Shown here piece by piece: positions 42,540 through 50,718 of a DNA stretch of 64,000 nt. A model generated the notes under the pieces. It was not told the DNA's origin. It saw nothing but the letters and a program-made list of their open reading frames with translations, and made no database searches. Position 1 is the stretch's first letter. Every line of letters begins with the position of its first letter. The stretch comes from Spirochaetales bacterium (GTDB taxonomy: Bacteria; Spirochaetota; Leptospiria; Leptospirales; Leptonemataceae). Position numbers and translations under genes: made by a program. The stretch spans positions 1-64,000 of the forward strand of contig JACKOY010000005.1 in the NCBI GenBank assembly GCA_024233935.1, given 5' to 3'.

Positions 42540-43673
42540 ATGAAAGTGCCGAATCACATACAATTCCTGTGCGCGGCCCTGCTTTCGGGTAGCCTGCTCC
42601 ACTGCGGGGGCGGCTTCCCCGGCGCTACGACCGACAATCTGGCGGTCTTGCTTTTGACTTCGTCTTCTTCAGCCACAGCCGCCACGGCCTCTCCTGTGAA
42701 CAGCGTACAGACCGGCCTGGTGGACCTCTCGAGCGGCGCCAACTTCAGCAACGTCACCCTGACCAGCGTCGACATGACAAAGACCTTCGTTGTCTGCAGC
42801 TTCCGGGCGGCCCAGAGCCTGCCGCAGTTCATGCCGCATTGTATTCTGAATAGCCCTACAAACCTGCTGGTGCGCTATCTGGGGGCGTGCTGCAACAACG
42901 TTCAGGTTGTCTATTATGTTGTGGAATTTGCTTCAGGTGCCAGTGTACAACGAGGCGAGCAGAACGGAATCGCCGGTCTGACGCAAAACATCGCCCTCTC
43001 TACCGTAGATACAACGAAATCCTTCGCCATTATTCAAGCTCAGTCCACAGACAACGTAAACAACATCGATGAGCAACTGACGTTCACGGCCGACATCAAC
43101 GGACCGACGAATTTACTTCTGACCCGCAACGAGGCCGGAGCGACCCCAAACGTTGCCTGGCAGGTGGTACAACTGGATGGCGCCACCGTTCAAAGTGGTT
43201 CCACAACGATTTCCGGAGTCACTTCGGCCAGTCCTGCAATCACGACCGTTGATGTTTCCAAATCTTTTTTGATCTTGAGTAACCGCGGCGCGGCTGCCAG
43301 TAACGGAAACGACACCCAGATGGTCGTGCGCGGACGACTGAGTACTACTTCGATCGCTCTCAACCGGGGGGACGCCACCAACTCCGTGCACGTTCACTAC
43401 TACGTGGTCACCCTGGACGGATCCAGCAGCGTGCAACACGGTACAGAAACGACACCCATGACGTCCACAGCGGTCCTGACCGGCATTCCTGGTTCCTCGT
43501 TCGACACCACGCGTAGCTTCCCGGCTACCAGTTCGTCAATAATAGCCCCCACCGCGGACCGCGAACAGGGTGACTTCACGAATGTGTTTTCGGGCGGCCA
43601 GCTAACGATGACCCGGATTAATACCGCTGTAAACGCATCGGTGGACTGGCAGATCGTCGAACTGGCCCAATAG
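42540..43673 (+). CDS. repeat-containing lipoprotein
   Basis: A 377-residue lipoprotein: signal peptide ending SLLHC, then a Gly/Ala linker and LAVLLLTSSSS. The mature part has about four related repeats of roughly 80 residues, each with a VDTTKSF-like strand (VDMTKTFVV, VDTTKSFAI, VDVSKSFLI, FDTTRSF) and a V-x-x-YYVV or WQVVQLDG strand followed by VQ-x-G. The repeats should form beta-sandwiches or a fibre-like array. It starts the run of four co-directed envelope genes ending at 46604. Confidence 0.8.
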   Translation: MKVPNHIQFLCAALLSGSLLHCGGGFPGATTDNLAVLLLTSSSSATAATASPVNSVQTGLVDLSSGANFSNVTLTSVDMTKTFVVCSFRAAQSLPQFMPHCILNSPTNLLVRYLGACCNNVQVVYYVVEFASGASVQRGEQNGIAGLTQNIALSTVDTTKSFAIIQAQSTDNVNNIDEQLTFTADINGPTNLLLTRNEAGATPNVAWQVVQLDGATVQSGSTTISGVTSASPAITTVDVSKSFLILSNRGAAASNGNDTQMVVRGRLSTTSIALNRGDATNSVHVHYYVVTLDGSSSVQHGTETTPMTSTAVLTGIPGSSFDTTRSFPATSSSIIAPTADREQGDFTNVFSGGQLTMTRINTAVNASVDWQIVELAQ

Positions 43674-43724
43674 CAAAAGGCCGAAGAATTTTTTGCCCGG
43701 CTGGCGGGGAAATATGCACCGGGA

Positions 43725-44276
43725 TTGACGGCCGCGCGGCCCGGGATCAGATCTGGCCCGTTGAGCCCGGCACGTTTTTCGCGTGGATTGCGGTTTTGCG
43801 TATTCGGGTCCTTCTTTTGCCTTTCCTGCTGGGCCCATCCGGTAGTAGGCCTCGCTGCCACATCCGGCGAGCCGGCCGATCCGGAGCAGGATTCAATCAG
43901 CGCACTCCTGGCTGCGGTCCTCGCGGCCCCTTCCGGCTCGCCCGAAATCCAGTTGCTACTGTCGGGCACTATCGACTTTTCCAGCGGGAGCCTGTGTGAT
44001 TTTCGCTTCGGCGGAAATTGTCATTCCGATCCGGTGACATTCACAATTCGCAATCTCGGAGCCGGCGCGCTCCTATTGACGAGCGTCTCCGTTGATAATG
44101 TGAGCGACTTTACCCTGACCCAGCCCGCCACCTATGTTGTGGCGCCGTTCTCCAGCATCGACTTTCAGCTGGACAATCCAACGTCCGGTTGTTGCACCGT
44201 GGGTACGCTCACCCTGGAGTGCAACGACGCGGACGAATCAAGCTATGTCATAAACCTGCTGGGGGACAACAGCTAG
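43725..44276 (+). CDS. exported protein with ASH/Hydin-like beta domain
   Basis: A 183-residue protein. Residues about 20-45 are a signal peptide (LRFCVFGSFFCLSCWAHPVV). An acidic stretch with ISALLAAVLAA follows, and then a single immunoglobulin-like domain resembling ASPM/SPD-2/Hydin modules: FTIRNLGAGALLLTSVSVD and a late SIDFQLDNPTS. The start must be TTG 43725, as no ATG is in frame. It is the second gene of the envelope run. Confidence 0.65.
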   Translation: MTAARPGIRSGPLSPARFSRGLRFCVFGSFFCLSCWAHPVVGLAATSGEPADPEQDSISALLAAVLAAPSGSPEIQLLLSGTIDFSSGSLCDFRFGGNCHSDPVTFTIRNLGAGALLLTSVSVDNVSDFTLTQPATYVVAPFSSIDFQLDNPTSGCCTVGTLTLECNDADESSYVINLLGDNS

Positions 44277-44286
44277 TCGTCGCGAC

Positions 44287-44315
44287 TTGACAGGGCCCGG
44301 AGTTTCTCCGATAAT
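44287..44315 (+). promoter_or_regulatory. near-consensus sigma70 promoter
   Basis: TTGACA (44287-44292), a 17-nt spacer and GATAAT (44310-44315): a perfect -35 and a near-perfect -10. The start point near 44322 falls in a CGGCCGC/GCGGCCG hairpin (44320-44339), 27 bp before the ATG at 44349. Confidence 0.75.
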
Positions 44316-44348
44316 AGAACGGCCGCCAACCTGCGGCCGACGAAGCCG

Positions 44349-45239
44349 ATGTTCCGATATCCGGGTGCGTTCCTTTTGTGTGTGTTCCTGCCGTTGTCCG
44401 CCCCGGTTCTGGCAGATGCAGGACGACGGCCGCGCCCCGTGGCAACGGCAATCGGGGCCGCCGCCGAGGCCATTCCCGAAGCGCCGCTCAAACATTCTCC
44501 GCTCTCGCTGACTGCCTGGGAGCGTGATGCGATCGGTCGTCAAATCTGGTTCAACGAATCCCGTGCCAGCCACGCGGGGCTGACCGTCTGGAATCCCGGC
44601 GAAGGTTTCCCGTCCCTGGGAATTGGACACTTCATCTGGTATCCGGTTGGTCATCGGGAACGTTTTGTGCAGAGCTGGCCCGCCTTCGTCGAGTTCGCGC
44701 TTCGGCGCGGCGCCAGGCCGCCGGCCTGGGTTCTCGCGGCCACGACCGGCTGCCCCTGGCGGAATCGGGATTCTTTCTATCGTGATTTTCACGGGGCGGA
44801 ACTTTCCCAACTGCGGGACTGGTTGGCCGGGACGGTTTCTCTGCAAACCGACTTTATTATTCATCGCAGCCTGCTGGCCTTCGATCGCGTGCGCCTGGGC
44901 GCGGGAAACGATAGCCAGCGCATAGAAAGAAACTACATGCGCGTGGCCGCAACACCCAACGGGCAGTATGCCCTGATCGATTACGTCAACTTCAAGGGAG
45001 AAGGAATCAGCGAAAGTGAACGCTACGCGGGCGCAGGCTGGGGACTTCTGCAGGTACTCGATGCCATGCCCGATGCGGAACCCGGCCAGGCGGCCGTTGA
45101 GGCCTTCGCCCTCGCAGCGCGCCGCATGCTCGAACGACGGATCGCAAACTCCCCGCCCGAACGAAACGAGGCGCGCTGGCGTGAAGGCTGGCACCGACGA
45201 CTCGACACGTACCTGGAACCGTTGCGGCTCCCGGAATAG
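44349..45239 (+). CDS. secreted lysozyme-like protein
   Basis: A 296-residue exported protein. A signal peptide (FLLCVFLPLSAPVLA) is followed by about 30 variable residues, then a conserved core: GRQIWFNES, LTVWNPGEGFPSLGIGHFIWYP and a late YVNFKGEG with YAGAGWGLLQVL. I have seen this core in conserved hypothetical exported proteins; the NE pair, GIGH and WGLLQ positions resemble a lysozyme-like fold, with the Glu as possible acid. A cell-wall-cleaving role is inferred, not proven. It has its own strong promoter. Confidence 0.65.
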   Translation: MFRYPGAFLLCVFLPLSAPVLADAGRRPRPVATAIGAAAEAIPEAPLKHSPLSLTAWERDAIGRQIWFNESRASHAGLTVWNPGEGFPSLGIGHFIWYPVGHRERFVQSWPAFVEFALRRGARPPAWVLAATTGCPWRNRDSFYRDFHGAELSQLRDWLAGTVSLQTDFIIHRSLLAFDRVRLGAGNDSQRIERNYMRVAATPNGQYALIDYVNFKGEGISESERYAGAGWGLLQVLDAMPDAEPGQAAVEAFALAARRMLERRIANSPPERNEARWREGWHRRLDTYLEPLRLPE

Positions 45240-45251
45240 CTCGAAAATCCC

Positions 45252-45280
45252 TTGCAATTACCCAATGCGGCTGCCATACT
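45252..45280 (+). promoter_or_regulatory. probable promoter of the propeller lipoprotein
   Basis: TTGCAA (45252-45257), a 17-nt spacer and CATACT (45275-45280). The start point near 45287 would leave a short leader before ATG 45300. Confidence 0.45.
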
Positions 45281-45299
45281 CAAGCCGCGTAGCAGACTC

Positions 45300-46604
45300 A
45301 TGCGTCAGGCAAAGCACACATGCGGCCGGGCTGTGACGGCGGGCAAGTTTGGGAACCGTGATTCCGACACTCCGGTCAGACCGGTCCCGGCGCGTCCGTC
45401 CTGGTCACGCAGGGCGCTTGCCATGGGCTTTGTGCTCGCGCTTTCCCACTGTGCAAACTGGAAAAACGAACCGGTCGATTACACTTTGCTGCTGCTCTTT
45501 TCCGGGGCCGCCTGCTCACTCACTCCCCAACAGCTGATTCAGCCCGCAAACGCAAGCGTGTTTCTTTCCTATTTGAGGCAGCAGGCGGCCGCCGGCGGTG
45601 GTACGGCCAGTACTTCGACGATCGGCGGTCTGACGGGCGCCGGCAACTTCGACTACCAAGGGGGCGCGCTTGCAGAAGACGGGCGCATTGTGGTGGTGCC
45701 GGGCAACGAGGGCAACGGCGTTATTCTTACGCCGAGCACAGGTACCTTCGAGACAACAACTCTGGCGGGTGTGGGTGGCTCAGTCGCCTACTGGGGGGCA
45801 GTGCGCGCTTTCGATGGTCGCATCTTCGGCATTCCGCGGTCCTCAGCCAACGTTCTCATTTTTGATCCGGTGGCGAACAGCGTGGATACAACGAGCATCA
45901 GCGCCCTGCCCGGATCGCAGCGCAACTATGGCGGCGTGCTCGCGCCAAACGGAAAGATTTACGGCATTCCCTTCGACGCCACTTACGTTCTGATCATCGA
46001 CCCCACAACAGATACGGCCGATACGACCAGTATGACCGGCCTGGCCGGTACTGCGAAGTGGTCCGGCGGGGTGCTTGCACCAAACGGAAGAATCTACGGC
46101 ATCCCTCACACAGCCACTTCAGTGCTCATCATTGATCCGGAAACGAACACTTACGATACAACGACCCTGACGGTTCCGGCCGGAGGCGGCAAGTGGTACG
46201 GTGGTGTGTTGGGCCCGGACGGCAAGATCTACGGAATGCCGCACAATTACGGCGCTGTGCTGGTCATCGACCCGATTCAAAACGCGGTCGATTACACGAC
46301 CTTTACGGTGCCGGCCGGCTCCAACCGATTTATGGGCGGGGTGCTTGCGCCCAACGGTCGCATCTATGGCATACCCCGCGATGCAGCCTACATTCTGCAA
46401 ATTGATGTCTTGAACGGGACGGTCGACACAAGCAGCCTGGCAGTCGCAGGCACTCTGGCCAAGTGGCTCGGCGGCGTGATGGGCATGGACAATCGCATCT
46501 ATGGCCTGCCCTGCAGCTCCAACTCATTTCTAAAGCTGGATCACGCGTCCAACGCTTCGTTTTGCAACTCTGTGCTGCTTTCCGGCTACTTCAGTCACTT
46601 CTGA
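45300..46604 (+). CDS. lipoprotein with seven propeller repeats
   Basis: A 434-residue lipoprotein. From ATG 45300 a long, Arg-containing N-terminus leads to RRALAMGFVLALSHC, a loose lipobox; starting at ATG 45423 would leave too short a signal. After LLLLFSG and an Ala/Gly/Thr linker come seven repeats of about 45 residues with the core GGVLAPNGRIYGIP and then VLIIDP and DTT, which should form one seven-bladed beta-propeller. It is the fourth gene of the envelope run and ends 30 bp from the convergent ABC operon. Confidence 0.8.
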   Translation: MRQAKHTCGRAVTAGKFGNRDSDTPVRPVPARPSWSRRALAMGFVLALSHCANWKNEPVDYTLLLLFSGAACSLTPQQLIQPANASVFLSYLRQQAAAGGGTASTSTIGGLTGAGNFDYQGGALAEDGRIVVVPGNEGNGVILTPSTGTFETTTLAGVGGSVAYWGAVRAFDGRIFGIPRSSANVLIFDPVANSVDTTSISALPGSQRNYGGVLAPNGKIYGIPFDATYVLIIDPTTDTADTTSMTGLAGTAKWSGGVLAPNGRIYGIPHTATSVLIIDPETNTYDTTTLTVPAGGGKWYGGVLGPDGKIYGMPHNYGAVLVIDPIQNAVDYTTFTVPAGSNRFMGGVLAPNGRIYGIPRDAAYILQIDVLNGTVDTSSLAVAGTLAKWLGGVMGMDNRIYGLPCSSNSFLKLDHASNASFCNSVLLSGYFSHF

Positions 46605-46634
46605 TGGAATCGCGAATCGCCGGAGCAGCCGCGA

Positions 46635-47315
46635 TCACGCATCCGAGTCCTCAGCCACAACGCCATCTACGAGCTGAATCTGGCGCCGGGCCCGGGCTGC
46701 GTAGTCCGGCTCGTGAGTCACCATCAAGATCGTCGTGCCCAGAGTCTTGTTTACGTGCTCAAAGATATTCATCACAGTCTCGCCGTTGCTGGAATCCAGG
46801 TTGCCGGTGGGTTCATCGGCGAATAAAAAGTGGGGTTCCAGAATCAGAGCCCGCGCAATCGCCGCTCGCTGCTGTTCACCACCGGACATCTTGCCGGGAA
46901 CCTTGTCACGGCAGTGCGACAACTCGAACTGATCCAGCAGCGCTTCCGCCTTTGCCTTCTTTTCCAGGTGGCGACCCGAACGGCGCGCCGGCATGAGAAT
47001 GTTCTCCAGAGCTGTAAGCTCCGGAAGTAGATAGTGAAACTGAAAAACAAAACCCATGCGCTCGTTTCGAAACGAATCAAAGTCTTCCGGCGAAAGTGCT
47101 TCCAGACGTTCTCCGTCCACGGTAACCTGCCCGGACCCGGGCACATCGAGTCCGGACAACAAATAGAGCAGCGTCGATTTGCCGGAACCCGATCGACCCG
47201 TAATGGCCACAAAATCGCCGCGCTTGACATTCAACGTGATATTCCGAATCACATCGATCGGTGGATCACCAAACGACTTGACCAGGTCTGTGCAGGCGAC
47301 GCCCCCGGCTTTCAT
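46635..47315 (-). CDS. ABC transporter ATP-binding protein (LolD/MacB type)
   Basis: A 226-residue ATPase. Seen: Walker A GRSGSGKSTL, the Q-loop in FQFHYLLPELT, signature MSGGEQQRAAIARAL, Walker B FLFADEPTGNLD and the H-loop MVTHEP. The GNLD form is typical of the LolD, MacB and FtsE branch, which drives lipoprotein release or export by mechanotransmission. ATG 47315 overlaps the permease stop by 4 bp (ATGA). Confidence 0.93.
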   Translation of the reverse strand: MKAGGVACTDLVKSFGDPPIDVIRNITLNVKRGDFVAITGRSGSGKSTLLYLLSGLDVPGSGQVTVDGERLEALSPEDFDSFRNERMGFVFQFHYLLPELTALENILMPARRSGRHLEKKAKAEALLDQFELSHCRDKVPGKMSGGEQQRAAIARALILEPHFLFADEPTGNLDSSNGETVMNIFEHVNKTLGTTILMVTHEPDYAARARRQIQLVDGVVAEDSDA

Positions 47316-48550
47316 GTCTCACCGCGTATGATTTCGATCGGCGCCAGGCGCGAGGCGACCCGGGCCGGCAACCAGCTGGCCAACAAAGAGGCCGAAAGGG
47401 TGATCAAAAACCCACGCAAATATATCCAACCGCTGAAGGAAAGCAGAAGGTGATTGCGGCCGCCCGGGACTCCAATCTCAATCAACTGAAGCCGCGTGCA
47501 GGCTATGTAACCGATTGCAAGGCCCAACAACGCTCCGAGCAAGCCAAGCAAAGAACCCTGCAACAAGAACAACTTCGCGACGCTCTGTCTGGAATAACCC
47601 ATGCTGCGCAGAATGGCAATGTCTCGCTTCTTGTGGTTCACGACCATGTTGAGAATGTTGTAGATCCCGAACGCGACGATCAGCACAATCACAAACGTAA
47701 TGGAATTGCGCATGATGTTTTGCATTTGAAACATTGATAGAAAGCCTTCGTTGGCCTGGTCCCAGCTTTCCACTTTGTCCGTCGTGAACTGCCGCCAGTA
47801 GAGCGCCATTTCGGCCGCCTTTTCCACATCGTGCAAACGCACCACGATATCCGAGACCTCACCGATCGATCCCGAGAAAGTCTGAACGGCACGCAGAGAA
47901 GCGAAGGCGCGACTTTGATCGATCTGCCGTGTGCCGCTGCTGTAGACGCCCACGATGCGCGCCGGCAACAGACTCCGATTCGGACCAATCACGTTAACAC
48001 TATCGCCCACCTGGGCCCCCAGACGTTGCATCAAAGCGTCCCCGAGAATGACGTTGGCGTCGCTGCGCGTTAACTCCGATAAGTTACCGACGGTGATGAA
48101 CTTCTCAATGTTTGTCACTTTGATCTGCTGGGGCACGTCAAACCCAACCAGCGTTGCAGCGCCGGTATTGTTCCGATTCGTAAAGATCACCTGACGCACC
48201 AGTTGCGGTGCGAAAGCCTCCACCTGGGGATTCGATTCCAGACGTTCATACCAGGCCTGGACGTTGGTCAAGCGGCTGGCGTCGGTTCGACCACCTGGTG
48301 GGCGTACCCAGTGCACGAACGTGCGCTCAAAAAAGACGTCGCGAAACGTGGCTTCGTTAATGATCTCATCGCGGGCTGAGATGCGCACGTGGGAATCGTT
48401 GTTCACCAATCGATCAATCAGGTATTCCTGAAATCCGAGCATGAAAGAACTCAGTACAATGTAGCCGGCGGTTCCAATCAGGATCGCAAGAAAGGTCAGC
48501 AGCGTTTGTTGCGGCCGCGCTGCAAGTTGCTTAAAGGCGAGGTACAACAT
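47312..48550 (-). CDS. ABC transporter permease (LolC/MacB type)
   Basis: A 412-residue permease: one N-terminal membrane segment (TLLTFLAILIGTAGYIVLSS), a large periplasmic domain (about 50-280) and three C-terminal membrane segments, with ILRSMGYSRQSVAKLFLLQG between them, the coupling helix of this family. ATG 48550 has AGGAG upstream and lies 2 bp after the stop of the adaptor gene. It is part of a three-gene export operon. Confidence 0.9.
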   Translation of the reverse strand: MLYLAFKQLAARPQQTLLTFLAILIGTAGYIVLSSFMLGFQEYLIDRLVNNDSHVRISARDEIINEATFRDVFFERTFVHWVRPPGGRTDASRLTNVQAWYERLESNPQVEAFAPQLVRQVIFTNRNNTGAATLVGFDVPQQIKVTNIEKFITVGNLSELTRSDANVILGDALMQRLGAQVGDSVNVIGPNRSLLPARIVGVYSSGTRQIDQSRAFASLRAVQTFSGSIGEVSDIVVRLHDVEKAAEMALYWRQFTTDKVESWDQANEGFLSMFQMQNIMRNSITFVIVLIVAFGIYNILNMVVNHKKRDIAILRSMGYSRQSVAKLFLLQGSLLGLLGALLGLAIGYIACTRLQLIEIGVPGGRNHLLLSFSGWIYLRGFLITLSASLLASWLPARVASRLAPIEIIRGET

Positions 48551-48552
48551 AC

Positions 48553-49377
48553 TCAGGGCTCCTGAATCAGCACTTCGTCCCCCGGTACAACTACTTCGTT
48601 TAGGATCTCGGCCCACTGCCCATTGACCGCACCGATGCGGACCTCGACCGGAGCGCGGCGCCGGCCATCCCGGCGCACAATGACGCGACCCTCACGAATG
48701 GCAGCCAGCGGTACCATGAGGCTGTGTTCGTGGCGCGCCACTTCGATCGCCACGTCGGCGGTCATATCCGGTAGAATTTCGGGTGGCATGTTGGCCACTT
48801 CCACACGCACCAGAAACTGACCTTCGGAAGGATAGATGCGAACAACCTGGCCCTCCAGCTTCTGGTCACGAATCCCCTCGACGCTGATTTCGGCGCGTTG
48901 TCCCCGTCGAACCCGCAGGGCCGAAGGTTGATCCAGCGAAAGCAGGAAGTAGGTTTCCCGCATGTCCAGCAGGGTCAGCCCCACAACGCCGGGCATCATG
49001 ATCTCGCCGATGTCGACCGGAATACGCGTGACCGTGCCTGCAAAGGGAGCGCGAAACGTGGTGCCGGAATCGGTGGTCAAGAGCGGGCGTCCGGCTTCGA
49101 CCGACTCTCCCTCCTCCACGTGAACGGCGGTCACGACGACCGGGATGCCCGTCTTGAGCGACCAGCTGTGGGCGCTTCTCACAGTGCCCAGAGAATAGAC
49201 CGCCTCGACCATGGGTCCCACCCGCGGCTCCACCCATTGCCCGCGGGCGCCCCGAAAAAGAAGAAAGCCGGCCACGAAAAGGCCGGCCAGAAGCAACAGG
49301 GAGATCACAAGCCACCGCCGCCCCGACCATCGCCCCACAAAACCCCTCAGACGTATCTCAAGTTGCTCTATTCTCAT
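48553..49377 (-). CDS. HlyD/MacA-like periplasmic adaptor
   Basis: A 274-residue membrane-fusion protein: an N-terminal membrane segment (WLVISLLLLAGLFVAGFLLF), a split lipoyl-like domain (VEEGESVEAGRPLL and FRAPFAGTVTRIPVDIGEIM) and beta-barrel parts. The helical hairpin normally between the lipoyl halves is nearly absent, so it is a short adaptor. ATG 49377 was taken. It heads the adaptor-permease-ATPase operon and would connect the ABC pump to the periplasm. Its start is divergent from the cyclase gene. Confidence 0.88.
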   Translation of the reverse strand: MRIEQLEIRLRGFVGRWSGRRWLVISLLLLAGLFVAGFLLFRGARGQWVEPRVGPMVEAVYSLGTVRSAHSWSLKTGIPVVVTAVHVEEGESVEAGRPLLTTDSGTTFRAPFAGTVTRIPVDIGEIMMPGVVGLTLLDMRETYFLLSLDQPSALRVRRGQRAEISVEGIRDQKLEGQVVRIYPSEGQFLVRVEVANMPPEILPDMTADVAIEVARHEHSLMVPLAAIREGRVIVRRDGRRRAPVEVRIGAVNGQWAEILNEVVVPGDEVLIQEP

Positions 49378-49557
49378 CACGATTCCACTATGGAGATAAG
49401 GCAGCCCTTCTTGCCCCGCTATGAGCCAGATCAAGCAGCCGGCAAAAAGAGCGGTACGGACGGTCACCGCGGCCTACCCCGAACACCAGAAAGAAACGTT
49501 TTTCACCTGACGTCGCCCACACCCGGGGCCGAAATCGTCCTGTATTCGGATAAGGCC

Positions 49558-50643
49558 ATGTCAGACCGCTACGAGTTTGTTCCCCTGGACAGTTCCAGGG
49601 ACTTGAGGCTATTGTACTGCCGCGAACTGAACGCGGTGCGCATGGACGTAAACCTGGTCGTTGATTCTCGCGAACGGGTGGATGACTTCTTCGCGCAGCT
49701 ACTCGGCCTGATGGAAAAGCATTTCTCCGCGCGAAAAGTGCATTTTATTACGAACGCCGAAGGGCTGGAGATCAACGATGCGGTGCTTGCATACTACGCC
49801 GAACACCTGAAGCCGGCCTTTCAACGTTATGGCCTGGCACTGGTGCGCTTCGCGCGCGGCCTGCAAAAAGCCCGCCTGAGCATTGCCGCTTCCCTGGGCG
49901 GAGTGCCGGTAGCCCAGGTGGAGACCGAAGCCGAGGCGCTCGCGATCGTCAAAGACCTTTGTGCCCGCGAAAAGATCCTCTCGATTATGCAGAAGGCTGT
50001 CTCTCCCGAAGTGGCGGAATACATGCTGACCGGAGATATAGAGCCGGGCGGCGAAGAAAAAGTCTGCACAGTTCTGTTCGCGGACATCCGGGATTTTACG
50101 TCGATTGCGGAACAACTTTCGCCAAAAGAACTGGTCGATCTCGTAAACACATATTTGCAGAGCATGAGTCGTGTCATTGAACGGCACTCAGGCGTGATCG
50201 ATAAGTTTATCGGGGATGCCATCATGGCGGTTTGGGGCGCGCCGGCCGAACATCGCTCCGAAAGCGGTACGCCCCTTGATGCGGACCTCGCCTGCGAGGC
50301 GGCGATCGACATGATGCTGGCTCTGGCCGAGTTTAATATCGTGCGTACCGCCCAGGCGCGACCGGCGCTTCGTATTGGAATTGGAATCGATACCGGACCG
50401 GTCGTGGCCGGCATTATGGGCAGTCTATCGCGACTGAACTACACGGTCATGGGAGACCATGTCAACATCGCCTCCCGGCTGGAAGCGGCAACGCGATCGT
50501 ACAGCGTTCCCATTATCATCTCGGAGTTTACGCTTCAGGCGCTGACGACTCCGGACCGCTTCGTAAGCCGCGAGCTGGATCTCTTGCGTGTCAAAGGCCG
50601 CTCGCGGCCCATCCGGGTTTTCGAACTGGTGGGACGCCGATAG
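49558..50643 (+). CDS. soluble class III adenylate/guanylate cyclase
   Basis: A 361-residue cytoplasmic protein. The N-terminal 150 residues are an unidentified alpha/beta sensory part. The C-terminal cyclase has FADIRDFT near 175 and GDAIMAVWG with the metal Asp residues, and MGDHVNIASRLE with the later catalytic residues. ATG 49558 has AAGG upstream; the frame extends far upstream (over the adaptor gene) but is not coding there. It ends 75 bp before the patatin gene, whose protein has a cyclic-nucleotide-binding-like domain. Confidence 0.9.
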   Translation: MSDRYEFVPLDSSRDLRLLYCRELNAVRMDVNLVVDSRERVDDFFAQLLGLMEKHFSARKVHFITNAEGLEINDAVLAYYAEHLKPAFQRYGLALVRFARGLQKARLSIAASLGGVPVAQVETEAEALAIVKDLCAREKILSIMQKAVSPEVAEYMLTGDIEPGGEEKVCTVLFADIRDFTSIAEQLSPKELVDLVNTYLQSMSRVIERHSGVIDKFIGDAIMAVWGAPAEHRSESGTPLDADLACEAAIDMMLALAEFNIVRTAQARPALRIGIGIDTGPVVAGIMGSLSRLNYTVMGDHVNIASRLEAATRSYSVPIIISEFTLQALTTPDRFVSRELDLLRVKGRSRPIRVFELVGRR

Positions 50644-50718
50644 CACAGTTGCCGATCAATCGCGGCGTCAGCCCTTGAAAATGATACCCGATAGCAACGA
50701 GACCGTATAGCCTGGCAC

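Noticed and set aside
44238..45257. 339-aa minus-strand frame
   Set aside because: Antisense to the secreted lysozyme-like gene, which has a signal peptide, a promoter and a conserved core.
48898..49557. N-terminal extension of the soluble cyclase frame
   Set aside because: It lies opposite the adaptor gene; ATG 49558 has a ribosome-binding site.
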